Source: Portunus trituberculatus (taxonomy: Eukaryota > Arthropoda > Malacostraca > Decapoda > Portunidae). Taken from it: DNA of 64,000 nucleotides. The stretch's first letter is position 1. Every line of letters begins with the position of its first letter. Below are positions 51,433 through 64,000 of the stretch, in pieces. Position numbers and translations under genes: made by a program. Under the pieces are notes generated by a model. The model had not been told where the DNA came from. It saw nothing but the letters and a program-made list of their open reading frames with translations, and did no database searches. Where the stretch lies: the NCBI RefSeq assembly GCF_017591435.1, contig NC_059295.1, forward strand, positions 34,522,926 to 34,586,925, given 5' to 3'.

Positions 51433-51721
51433 TTAAGTATAACGTAGTATGAACATTGTACGTGAGTGTTCTCCGCAACCAGCAGTTCCACTTTGAAAGA
51501 GTACGAAAAAATAACAATAATAATAAATGAAAAAAGAATATATAATTAAATAAAATAAGATAAATAATAAGAAAAGTAACTGAATACAATTATTTATTAA
51601 GTTTAAAGGCGGTTTCACATGTGCTAATTTGCGACTGAAATTTTACATCGGTAGTTTCTGACTCAATATCGGTGCCTAGCGACTGGAGAAACCAGTCGCA
51701 AAACAAGACCAACATGTTGGT

Positions 51722-51822
51722 CTTGCCTGCGCCACTAATGGGCGGAAACTGAACAGCGCTTCCCATACACTCTTCAAGTGTGCCTACAGGCGCTATAGGC
51801 CTTACCGTAAAAAAAAAAAAAA
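51722..51822 (+). mobile_element. SINE family 2, 3' fragment with A tail
   Basis: Matches the last 95 bp of family 2 (GCCACTAATGGGC, then GGCGCTATAGGCCTTACCG and A13). 5'-truncated, inserted in the Harbinger left end. Confidence 0.85.
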
Positions 51823-52348
51823 GTCGATTTGCGACTTTATTTACGTCTTGAAGTCACGAGTAAGCTTTGGAAATGTCTCCAGAACACCTTATAGGCAGTT
51901 CCGTGGATATGGGCATGTTGATTGTTTACATCCAGCTCCGTCGTTCCTAGCGCTGTTAAAACAGGGTAGACCCAGTACTAGCGCTACGCACAACTTTAGG
52001 ACCGACGAAAATTTTTAATTAAGTACGTTTTCAGGCAAGTTAGGCACGACGGCCGCCATTTTGGTTTGCTATGGACAATGGCATTTGTTTCGTGGACATG
52101 GGCCCAGTTATAGAGAAGATGTTACAGTTGGCGAGGAAATAGAACACATATTTAGGACCCCAGTAAAAAAAATAGATAGATAAATAAATTAATAAATGAA
52201 TAAATAAAAAATTGCGCCAATCGTTCTTCGACGAAATAGCTGCCACTCTCCAAGAAGTTTTCCTCAATGCAGTGTGTGTTGGAGGTGAGGATTGGAGACT
52301 TGTCAGTATTTAATTTGATCGCAATTGTGCATAATAGTCTTCTTAAGA

Positions 52349-52486
52349 TTATTGTGTGTTATAGTCACTTCTCTCTTTATTTCTACTTGGCCAGGGACGT
52401 ATCCACAGACATTTTCTTTTCTGATGACTCTTCCCGTACGCCAAAAGAACAACCATAGCTTCATCATCGTCACTGGAGAAAGACAT
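52349..52486 (-). pseudogene. Harbinger transposase, N-terminal remnant
   Basis: From ATG at 52486: MSFSSDDDEAMVVLLAYGKS then KRKCLWIRPWPSRNK. The 'KRxxWxxPW..R' block followed by a DYN-like turn is the usual start of PIF/Harbinger DDE nucleases. It stops after 45 codons, so the catalytic domain is absent. A shortened homologue (MSSSGDDDD) starts at 56101 on the other strand in the neighbouring element. Confidence 0.6.
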
Positions 52487-52554
52487 CTTGGCGGTTAGCT
52501 GTTTGTTTACACTCACTTCCGGCCAAGGCGCCAACTACACCTTTTCACCCTCAA

Positions 52555-53465
52555 ATTAAAAAAGATGAACTTCAAAATTTAAAAAAGTTGAAATTCATAT
52601 TAAAAAAGATGAACTTCAAATAAAAAAAATAACTTCAAAAATTAAAAAAAAGTTAAAATTCAAATTAAAAAAGATGAACTTCAAATTAAAAAATTAGAAA
52701 TTCAAATTAAAAAAGTTGAAGTTCAAGTTAAAAAAGTTGAAGTTCAAATTTAAAAAATTGAAGTTCAAATTAAAAAAAGTTGAAGTTCAAATTAAATAAA
52801 GTTGAAGTTCAAATTAAAAAAGTTGAAATTCAAATTAAAAAAAGTTGAAGTTCAAATAAAAAAAGTTGAAGTTCAAATTAAAAAAGTTGAAGTGCAAATT
52901 AAAAAAAAGTTGAAGTTCAAATTAAAAAAGTTGAAGTTCAAATTAAAAAAGTTGAAATTCAAATTAAAAAAGTTGAAGTTCAAATAAAAAAGTTGAAGTT
53001 CAAATTAAAAAAGTTGAAGTGCAAATTAAAAAAGTTGAAGTTCAAATTAAAAAGTTGAAGTTCAAATTAAAAAAGTTGAAGTTCAAATTAAAAAAGTTGA
53101 AGTTCAAATTAAAAAAGTTGAAGTTCAAATTAAAAAAAAGTTGAAGTTCAAATTAAAAAAGTTGAAGTTCAAATTTAAAAAATTGAAGTTCAAATTAAAA
53201 AAGTTGAAGTTCAAATTAAAAAAAGTTGAAGTTCAAATTAAAAAAGTTGAAGTTCAAATTAAAAAAAAGTTGAAGTTCAAATTAAAAAAGTTGAAGTTCA
53301 AATTAAAAAAAGTTGAAGTTCAAATTTAAAAAATTGAAGTTCAAATTAAAAAAGTTGAAGTTCAAATTAAAAAAATTGAAGTTCAAATTAAAAAAGTTGA
53401 AGTTCAAATTAAAAAAGTTGAAGTTCAAATTAAAATAAAGTTGAAGTTCAAATAAAAAAAAAAAG
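52555..53465. repeat. 21 bp tandem array, about 43 units (left foldback arm)
   Basis: Unit GTTGAAGTTCAAATTAAAAAA with variation mostly in the A-run length (5-9). The Lys-Leu-Phe-rich frames through it are repeat artefacts. Confidence 0.95.
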
Positions 53466-53690
53466 ATGAACTAAAATAAAGAAGAGGATAAACTGTATTT
53501 CAAAGAGAAGTATGAAGACGCCTTTTGTATGTCTTTTCATTATTGCTTGGCCGTTCCATTTTGTAAAATACAAAGCATTTTTTATTGTTGAGGCTAAAAA
53601 GAACACTTAGCTCTTACCATGAAAGTATACTATACGTAGAAGGTTACAAACTGACGTCACACTTGGCATACCTTAAACCACAGGTGTGCA

Positions 53691-53831
53691 ACCTTTTTTC
53701 CCAAAGGGCCACTACGTAGTCACTACTCTGTTGGTATGGAGGGCCACATAACCTTACTATTTCATGTTATTTACTACGATCGAAGACATTTTATGTGAGA
53801 TTATTCTGATAAACATAGATAATTAGTTGGT

Positions 53832-53897
<66 letters not shown>

Positions 53898-53990
53898 GCC
53901 GCACTATAGATTTTTTTTTTTTTAGGAGAAAGGGCCGCAATGAAAGCCTTTGAGGGCCGCATGCGGCCCGCGGGCCGAAGGAAAGGTTGG
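53691..53990. mobile_element. hAT-like MITE relic with (CT)n inside
   Basis: Left end CAGGTGTGCAACCTTTT, then GGGCCAC; right part GGGCCGCATGCGGCCCGCGG. The typical right terminal sequence is missing. (CT)n occupies about 53836-53892. It lies in the left foldback arm and has no counterpart in the right arm. Confidence 0.55.
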
Positions 53991-54013
53991 TTTAAGCCTT
54001 AATCCAACCTTTC

Positions 54014-54556
54014 ATTTTTTTTTTTTTTTTTTTTACGTAGGGAAGAGGGCCAGCCAAGGGCAAATAAAAGAAAGTTAGAAAAAAGCCCACTTGAGCGCTG
54101 GCTCTCCAAAGAGTACAAAAAGTGCCAAAACCGTCAGCCAGAATTAGGGGAGCAAATGCCTCGATACCTCCCTCTTAAAAGAAGACAAGTTGAAGGAATT
54201 CGGAAATACAGATGCAGGGAGGGAGTTCCAGAGTTTACTAATGAAAAGGATGAATGATTGAGCGTACTGGTTAACTCTTGCATTAGAGAGTTGGACAGAA
54301 TAGGGATGAGAGGAAGAAGAAAGCCTTGTGCAGCGTGGCCGCAGGAGGAGGGGAGGCATGCAGTTAGCAAGATCAGTAGAACAGTTACCATGAAAATAGC
54401 GATAAAATATAGAAAGGGATGCAACATTTCGGCGGTGAGAAAGAGACTGAAGACAGTTAGTCAGAGGAGGGGAGTTGATGAGACGAAGAGCTTTCGATTC
54501 CACCCTATCAAGCAAAGCTGTGTGACTGGAACCCCCCAAACATGCGACGAGTACTC
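54014..54556 (-). mobile_element. LINE family 2 3' fragment in the foldback arm
   Basis: Poly(A) as a T-run at 54014-54034. Minus strand gives SSHTALLDRVESKALRLINS, FYRYFHGNCSTDLANCMPP and SKLWNSLPASVFPNSFNLSS. It interrupts the pairing of the left arm with 54960-54985. Confidence 0.85.
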
Positions 54557-54990
54557 CATACTTCATGTATTTATTCCATTTTGCCTCTTCAAATTTCTTG
54601 GAAGCTAATTGGTTGGATGCTAGTACCAAAATATGAGCCAGAATTTTCACATTATAAAGTTCATATATGCACAGTCACAGTGATTATTTGAGTATTTAGT
54701 TCTATGAAATCTGGACTTTCTGCTGTATTATGGTTATAATATCAAATTTACGGCAAAACTAGTCAGATTATTACATTATGAGCTTGATTGACACTTTGAG
54801 ATGGATTTAAACTGTGAAGTTGACTGACAATGTGAGGTTGACAAAACACATACTGTATAATCTATGAACTTTATAATGTGATGAAAATTCTGGCTCATAC
54901 TTTGGCTCTAGCATCCAGCCAAGTAGCTTCCAAGAAATTTGAAGAGGCAAAATGAAAAAAATACGTAAAGTATGAAAGGTTGGTTTAAGG

Positions 54991-55062
54991 TAGTGGTTTT
55001 CAAACTATTTAGTATGACGGCACACTAAAAAGCAATTAATATTTTGGCAGCACACCTGCCCT

Positions 55063-55152
<90 letters not shown>

Positions 55153-55297
55153 GTACTTATAAGTGTTATCTTTGCTGGTCAATGTGAGAAATCCTCGATA
55201 ACTAGCAAAATTACATAATTTTCGCGGCACACCAAGCAGACAATGGCGGCACACTATATACAGTAGTGTGCCGCGGCACACACTTAGGGAATCACTG
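54991..55297. mobile_element. hAT-like MITE containing (TA)n
   Basis: Ends TAGTGGTTTTCAAAC and, on the other strand, CAGTGATTCCCTAAG, with GGCACAC words inside both. Flanks GTTTAAGG and GTTTAAAC resemble an 8 bp target duplication with two changes. (TA)n at 55069-55149. Confidence 0.7.
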
Positions 55298-55423
55298 GTT
55301 TAAACAAGGAGGCTAAAGAACATATACTTTATCCTCCTTGGGTTTAAGGTATGCCAAGTGTGACGTCATTTTGTAACCTTCTATAGTATATTTTCATGGT
55401 AAGAGTTAAGTGCTCTTTTTCCC

Positions 55424-55456
<33 letters not shown>

Positions 55457-55950
55457 GAAGTATACGTAGATCAGTCTATGTGTAGATTTGCATTTTACAA
55501 AATGGAACGGCCAAGCAATAATAAAAGACATACAAAAGGCGTCTTCATACTTCTCTTTGAAATACAATTTATCTCCATCTTTATTTTAGTTCATCTTTTT
55601 TAATTTGAACTTCAACTTTTTTAATTTGAACTTCATCTTTTTTAATTTGAACTTCATGTTTTTAAATTTGAACTTCAACTTTTTTTAATTTGAACTTCAT
55701 CATTTTTAATTTGTACTTAATCTTTTTTAATTTGAATTTCAACTTTTTGAATTTGAAATTCATCTTTTTTAATTTGAAGTTCAACTTTTTTTTTAATTTG
55801 AGGGTGAAAAAGTGTAGTTGATACTTTCCATTTGCTATGTGTGACATTTTCCGACTAGAAGGGACCAGTCGATACTTCTCTACCGACGTAACATTTCAGT
55901 TGCAAATTGGCACGTGTGAACCCGCCTTAACGCAGTTTTAACGCACTTAA

Positions 55951-56585
55951 AGGTGGGTTCACACGTGTCAATATGCTTCTGAAATTGCAAGTCGCCAGAA
56001 GTATCGACTGAACCCTTCTAGTCGGAACAGTTTCACACATAGCGACTGGGAAGTATCGGCTAGTTAGCGGCAAGTGAATAAACAAACATCAACTCAACAA
56101 GATGTCTTCCTCTGGTGACGATGACGATTGCCATCAAATTAAATCATGAGAAGTATTCAATCCTCACCTCCAACAACACCCTGCATAGAGGGGAGCAGTC
56201 ATCGTGATCGGATAGTGGCAGCTATCGCATCGAACGCCCATTTGCGTAATTTTATTTATTCATTTATTTAGTTTTATTTTATTTATTTATTTTTATCTTA
56301 TTTCTTATTTGTTTATTTTTTTATTTTATTTTATTTTATTTATTTTTTTTTTGCTGTAGAATTCACTTTTAGGGTCCCAGACGTGCTCTTTTTCCCTCAC
56401 CAATTCCAAAATATTCTCTACATCGACACAACATTTTCAAACTTTTTCCATGACGTCACAACGTAGACAAGTCGCAAATCGATTGAACAAAACCAACATG
56501 TTGATCTTGTTTTGCGACTGGTTTTCCAGTCGCTAGACGCTAGACTTGGAAATTCAGTCGCATATTGACAGGTGTGAATCTGCCT
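55951..56585 (+). mobile_element. short PIF/Harbinger derivative next to the larger one
   Basis: Ends AGGTGGGTTCACACGTGTCA and, on the other strand, AGGCAGATTCACACCTGTCA. TAA precedes the left end; the right flank is AAA, so the duplication is imperfect. It keeps ATG at 56101 (MSSSGDDDD) but then deletes into non-coding sequence. It is homologous, in opposite orientation, to the outer parts of 51607-55927. Confidence 0.75.
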
Positions 56586-56686
56586 AAAAAAGTTACGTAC
56601 TCTGCCAATACCCTCAGAGATTACCCCTTTGTGTGGGTATAATCTCTCTCCCTGATTATCTCCCTTCACTCGGGAAGGACCCAGCG

Positions 56687-57727
<1,041 letters not shown>

Positions 57728-57729
57728 CT

Positions 57730-57749
57730 TGGTGTCAGGAGTGGGATCC
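57730..57749 (+). promoter_or_regulatory. primer binding site, tRNA-Leu type
   Basis: TGGTGTCAGGAGTGGGATCC starts two bases after the LTR. It is complementary to the 3' end ...CCCACTCCTGACACCA typical of arthropod tRNA-Leu (from memory). Confidence 0.75.
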
Positions 57750-57804
57750 CAAGGGCGTCTTGTGTGTTGTGGCAGAAGGCAAGGTACTACCTGACGGATG
57801 TATA

Positions 57805-59170
57805 ATGGCTGACGGCGAGCAGATCGTGAAGACGGAAGTTGTGGGCGAGGAGCCGCCTTCAATGGCTGAACTCATGTGTATGTTGGTGGCGATCCAGCAG
57901 GAATTGACTACCGTCAGGCACGAAGTGACTACCGTCGGGCAGGGATTGATTACCGTCAGGCACGAAAACGAACTCCAATGTGCGACGCTGAAGAAGGAGA
58001 TGAAGGAGTTGGGGCGATGGCAGATGCCATGCAAGCGACGGCAGGCCCAGTGAGAAGAATGAGTGCTCAGTCGCACAGCTCATCCCGTCTGCTCTGGGCT
58101 GGCGTCCGGCTGGCGGGTGAGACCGACGAGGAGTCTGAGGGCGACGAGACGGAAAACGCCCTCGGACTGTCTCCCACCCTGCCCTCCGCTAGCCCTTCCG
58201 CAGCCGCCCACCCAAGACTGCCTCCCACCCCACCAACGGAAAGCTCGCTCTCCCCCTGCCGCCTCCCGCCTCGAGCTTCCTCCCAGCCAGCGGCCGCCCC
58301 CTCTGCGCCCCCCAGGCGGCCTAGACCACAGGAGTTCGACGGAAGGGTGTCGCTGGAGGCTTACCTGGCCCAATTCGAAGTCGTGGCTCGAGCGCAAGGC
58401 TGGAGTCAAGAGGAGCGCGCCCTGAATCTTGTGACAAGTTTGAAGGGGCCAGCCGTGGAGGTGTTAAGTCAGTTAACACCTGCACAACAGGAGTCCTACA
58501 CCGACGTAGTGGGCGTCTTGGAGAGGCGCTACGGACACCAGTACCAGGCAGAGGTGTATCGGGCGAGGTTCCGGGCCCGAGTCCGAGGACGCGGAGAAAC
58601 GTTACAACAGCTGGCACAAGATTTGGAGCATCTGATGCGGAAGGCGTACCCACGGGCATCAGAAGAAACTGCAACGCTGCTGATGAGGATCAGTTCATTG
58701 ATGCGCTGGAGGACGCGCAATCGCAGATTTACGTGAAGCAGGCGCATGTTGCAAATCTGCAAGAGGCCCTTGCCCGGGCACTGGAGTTCGAGTCCTTCGT
58801 TAAGACTAGCGCTGGGAGGTCCAGGACAGACTCCGAAAGAAACCAAAGCTACCGACGGAGCCGGGCGAAGGACGGGCCAGGGAGAAGCAGAGCAAGGCCG
58901 TTCAGAGGGGCATGTTGGAACTGTAAGGAGACGGGACATAGGAAGCAAGATTGTCGCCGGTCCCCAGTCCCCGCTCGGTCTCATTTCGCCGAGCAGGTGG
59001 GGCAGTACATGTACCAGCCCTGCTGCTGGGGTTGTGGCCAACTGGGCCACCTCTCTCGGTCCTGCCCCCAGAAAACGCAGGCGGGCAGGAGAATACGGGC
59101 GGGAAACACCGTCTGGCGTGGGAGCGGGGCCGCACACCAGCCGTCATCACCCAGGTCCCACTCCGGCTAA
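57805..59170 (+). pseudogene. Gypsy gag, two frameshifts
   Basis: Gag forms the particle and packages the RNA. The first frame starts MADGEQIVKTEVVGEEPP (57805-58053). A shift near 58000 leads to the capsid part (FDGRVSLEAYLAQFEVVARA, LVTSLKGPAVEVLSQL, ERRYGHQYQAEVYRARF, to about 58690). A second shift leads to the nucleocapsid with two CCHC knuckles CWNCKETGHRKQDC and CWGCGQLGHLSRSC (about 58914-59075). A Pro/Ser-rich linker lies between the first helices and capsid. Confidence 0.85.
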
Positions 59171-60216
59171 CTGGCCGCCGCTCTGTCGTCGCTGCAGCTG
59201 CTGCCGCCCTCACCTCCCAGGTTGAAGGCGTGATCGATGGACGACCGTGTTGCCTTACCGTGGATACTGGGGCGGACAGGACGCTCGTTAGGAAGGGCGT
59301 CATCGCAGCAAGGAACCTCCCCCTTGCCCCACAGAAGATGTGTGGAGTGACGGGGCACTGCAGCGCGATGCAGGGACCAGTGGAGGCGTGGATAGAGGTG
59401 GGAGGCGAGGAGATGCAGCTACCTGTGTACGTGGCTGACCTGGAGGAACCCTGCCTCCTGGGTATCGACTACCTGACGAAGGGCCGGGCTTGTATCGACT
59501 TCGGGAAAGGAACGCTGAGGGTACATGATACGGAAGACTGGAAGACTGCCCTCGTCTACCTGGACGATGTGGTTGTTTTCGGACGCACCTTCGAGGAGGA
59601 GGTGCAGAGGCTGGAGGACGTCCTTCTGCGGTTGAGGAGAGCTAATCTGAAGCTTAGCCCGAAGAAGTGTCTGTTGTTCCAGCAGGAGGTGCCTTTCCTC
59701 GGGCATGTCGTCAGCGAGGATAAGGGGCGCACCGATCCACTGAAGGTGCGAGCTGTGGCAGAGTGGCCTGTCCCGACCAATGTGGGCGAAGTGAGGAGCT
59801 TCGTGGGCCTGTGCACGTACTATCATAGGTTCGTGAAGGACTTCGCCAGCATAGCGGCGCCCCTGCACAACCTGACAAGAAAAGGGGCCCGATTTTGCTG
59901 GGATGCTGGGTGTCAGACAGCCTTTGAGCGGCTGAAGGAGGCGCTGGTGAACGCTCCTGTGCTGCCATACCCGGACCCCGCTTGCCCGTACGTTGTGGAT
60001 TGTGACGCTAGTGCTGAGGGCGTGGGAGCAGTGCTGTCGCAGCTGAAGGACGGACGCGAGCATGTGGTGGCGTACTGCAGTAACAAGTTCAGTCACGCGG
60101 AGAGAAATTACTGTGTCACGCTGAAGGAACTTCTGGCGGTGGTGAAGAGTCTAGAAAACTTTCACCCGTACCTGTATGGGGCAAAGTTTACTGTGAGCAA
60201 GAAGTGGCAGCCCTGA
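59171..60216 (+). pseudogene. Gypsy pol: protease, partial RT, RNase H (internal deletions)
   Basis: The protease has LTVDTGADRTLV (about 59250-59290) and ends after LGIDYL. Within a few codons follows YLDDVVVFG (59557): everything from the RT fingers to just before the catalytic YLDD is missing. The RT thumb (SPKKCLLFQQEVPFLGHVVS) and RNase H start (VVDCDASAEGVGAVLSQ, NYCVTLKELLAVVKSLENF) follow. A second deletion after GAKFTV (about 60195) removes the rest of RNase H and leads to a stop at 60216. Confidence 0.88.
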
Positions 60217-61645
60217 GTCCAGCTACGAGATTCTACTGGAGGCAGTGGGACACGCTGAAATTGAGTAGAGGAGTACTGGTGAAGAAGTGGCTGACACCTG
60301 ACGGAGGGATGATGTACTGGCAGACAGTCATTCCTCGTGATATGAGAGCTAGCCTGATGCGGGAGATGCATGAGGGCGTCCCCAGTGGGCATCTAGGAGT
60401 GAAGAAGACACTCAGTCGTCTACGACAGCGGTTCTACTGGCTGGGGATGCGCAAGGATGTACAAGAATGGTGCCGCGTGTGCGACACCTGTAACGCCAAG
60501 AAGGGACCAGCACGGAAGGGTAGAGCGCCGCTACAGCTGTATCAGGTGAGAGCCCCGATGGAGCGAGTAGCAGTAGACATCGTGGGGCCGCTACCCGCGA
60601 CTGCAGCTGGCAATCGTTACATCTGTGTTGCCATGGACTACTTCACGAAATGGCCCGAGGCGTACGCACTGCCGAACCATGAAGCAGTGACTGTAGCAGA
60701 GGTACTGGTGGAGCAGTTCTTCACCAGGTTTGGTGTGCCTGGAGAGCTGCATTCCGATCAAGGCCGCGAGTTTGAGTCGGAGGTATTCGGCGAGTGTTGC
60801 CAGCTAATGGGCCTGCGGAAGACGAGGACAACACCACTGAGGCCGCAGTCTGACGGGATGGTGGAGCGCTTCAACAGGACACTGGCTCAGGAACTGGCCA
60901 AATACTGTACAGAGGGACAGACAGAGTGGGACCGGAAGCTTCCCGCTCTGCTCATGGCATACAGGTCTGCCGCGCACGAGGCCACCACCTACACGCCGGC
61001 CCGCTTATGATGGGCCGGGAGCTTCGCCTGCCGGTGGACTTGACAACAGGACGCCCTCCAGATGAAGAACTGCCTACTGTGGCCACGGACTACGCCATAG
61101 CACTGCAGGAGCGGCTAGTGGAGGCTCATCATCAGGTGCGAGGACGACTTAAGCTGGCAGGCGAGGCCATGAGGCACCGCTATGACCGGGGAAGTCGCGC
61201 GGCTGAGTTTGCAGTTGGCGACAAGGTGTGGCTTTACAACCCCCGCCGGCGGAAAGGTCTCTCACCGAAGCTGCAGAGCCCCTGGGAGGGGCCATACACT
61301 GTCATCGAGAAGGTGTCGGAGGTAACCTTCCGTATTCGTCGAGGACAACGCGGGAAGCCCAAGATAATTCATGCTGACCGACTGTGGAGATACCACGGGC
61401 CGGGGAAGTTCACCTGGGGCCAAGCCCCGTGTGACAGCAGCAGTGAGGAGGAGGAAGCTGCCCTTGCTATAGTAGCAGAGGACGTAACGGGGCCTGACGC
61501 CGGCCTCGTGGGCAGCGAGGACGGTGGAGCGGGGACGAGCGGGGATGAAGAAGCTGAGTCAGGAGTGGGTGACTCACCGCCAGCCGCCACCCTTGCCCAC
61601 CCCGCCAGCGCCGACCACCACAGAGATTGCAGGACTATATTCTAG
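60217..61645 (+). pseudogene. Gypsy integrase with frameshift
   Basis: An HHCC zinc-binding region (HEGVPSGHLG ... CRVCDTC, 60369-60492) is followed by a DDE core: VDIVGPL, LHSDQGREFE, and MVERFNRT, with 35 residues between the last Asp and Glu. A missing base near 61006 shifts the frame at the PARLMMGREL junction. The C-terminal part has a GPY/F module (WEGPYTVIEKVSEVTFRIRR) and an acidic tail to 61645. The catalytic triad itself is complete. Confidence 0.9.
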
Positions 61646-61718
61646 ATGAGGAAACAGATTTGAGTAGCTAGGATGTAAAATGTGGAGGACGAGACTAGGG
61701 AAATAGTCGAGACGACTA

Positions 61719-61737
61719 TTTATGTGGGAGGGGGCAG
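61719..61737 (+). promoter_or_regulatory. polypurine tract
   Basis: GTGGGAGGGGGCAG ends immediately before the 3' LTR (61738), where plus-strand DNA synthesis is primed. Confidence 0.8.
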
Positions 61738-63850
<2,113 letters not shown>

Positions 63851-64000
63851 TTTTTTTATATAGATGCTTATGAAGAAATTTCATTGTGAACGTAGTCCCA
63901 TTCTACGACAGCCAATGAATGAGCAAGTCACAGGCGACCAATAAGCGAGTGGTTCACAAGAGCATCAGGAATGTATCAACACTGAGTCAGCTGACCGCCA

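Larger units (their letters stand above)
52532..55824. mobile_element. foldback element whose inverted arms are tandem repeats
   Basis: Outer ends are CAACTACACCTTTTCACCC (52532) and its reverse complement (to about 55824). Inside each comes an array of about 21 bp units GTTGAAGTTCAAATTAAAAAA: some 43 on the left (52555-53465) and about 10 on the right (55600-55800, inverted). Then come unique arms that also pair: 53466-53690 with 55325-55595, 54557-54665 with 54860-54960. The central loop is about 190 bp. No transposase. The layout matches Drosophila FB-type elements; family identity is not shown. Confidence 0.7.
51607..55927 (-). mobile_element. PIF/Harbinger element with nested insertions
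   Basis: Ends AGGCGGTTTCACATGTGC and, on the other strand, AGGCGGGTTCACACGTGC. TAA stands directly outside both (51604-51606 and 55928-55930), the TWA target of PIF/Harbinger. Read on the minus strand it has about 100-130 bp of 5' end (55800-55927), a 3.3 kb foldback insertion, then the start of a transposase (52486) and the 3' end. A SINE fragment also sits near its left end. Confidence 0.8.

Noticed and set aside
52801..53329. Lys-Leu-Phe repeat proteins
   Set aside because: Translation of the 21 bp tandem array (period divisible by three).
58080..60096. Long minus-strand frames opposite gag and pol
   Set aside because: Antisense shadows of the GC-rich Gypsy coding region.
61646..61718. 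Envelope gene after integrase, which would make the element an errantivirus-like retrovirus
   Set aside because: Only about 70 bp separate the integrase frame from the polypurine tract.
63900..64000. CCAAT-box pair (CCAATGAAT, CCAATAAGC) as a promoter
   Set aside because: No gene start visible before the window ends; short motifs alone are not enough.

Overview
This is a eukaryotic nuclear window, almost certainly from a decapod crustacean (perhaps a crab; inferred from the mix of repeats, not proven). Direct evidence is split genes with phase-matched introns, very long (TA)n, (GT)n and (GA)n tracts, tRNA-derived SINEs, several LINE families and many cut-and-paste transposons. No bacterial feature (operons, Shine-Dalgarno sites, CRISPR) was seen.

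The only clear host gene lies on the minus strand at 5964-16160. It has seven coding exons of an M17 leucine-aminopeptidase-family protein, closest in my recollection to the group called 'putative aminopeptidase W07G4.4'. All exon phases agree, the metal-binding and catalytic residues are present, and one intron appears to use a GC donor. The N-terminal exon(s) were not found and the C-terminal exon(s) lie beyond the left edge or were missed. Its introns hold a SINE, a 1.7 kb LINE and a LINE 3' end.

Everything else is mainly mobile DNA. 1-5560: Tigger-like elements embedded in (TA)n, a SINE, a 660 bp near-perfect palindrome and an internally deleted LINE whose ORF1 has a PHD finger. 17000-26000: tandem and inverted LINEs, one split by a Tc1-like transposon, another by a hAT MITE with a perfect 8 bp target duplication. 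26700-29300: (TA)n tracts, a hairpin and a Tigger-like MITE. 33200-38400: SINE, 28 bp and 29 bp tandem arrays, an unrecognised intact 327-codon ORF on the minus strand, and a hAT MITE. 38400-46600: a nearly complete LINE, SINEs joined to LINE 3' ends through (GT)n, a second Tc1-like insertion inside a LINE, and a tRNA SINE. 46800-51400: inverted-repeat MITE, LINE remnants and a piggyBac-type MITE. 51600-56600: a PIF/Harbinger element interrupted by a foldback element whose long inverted arms are built of 21 bp tandem repeats, which itself contains hAT and LINE insertions. 56790-62668: a Ty3/Gypsy LTR retrotransposon inserted in a (TA)n tract, with nearly identical LTRs but two internal deletions in pol. 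62860-63540: a LINE 3' end.

The most novel items are the foldback element with tandem-repeat arms, the orphan ORF at 34717-35700, and the recurrent association of transposon ends and SINE/LINE junctions with simple-repeat tracts. Many coding breaks are single-base indels, so some could be assembly errors rather than decay.
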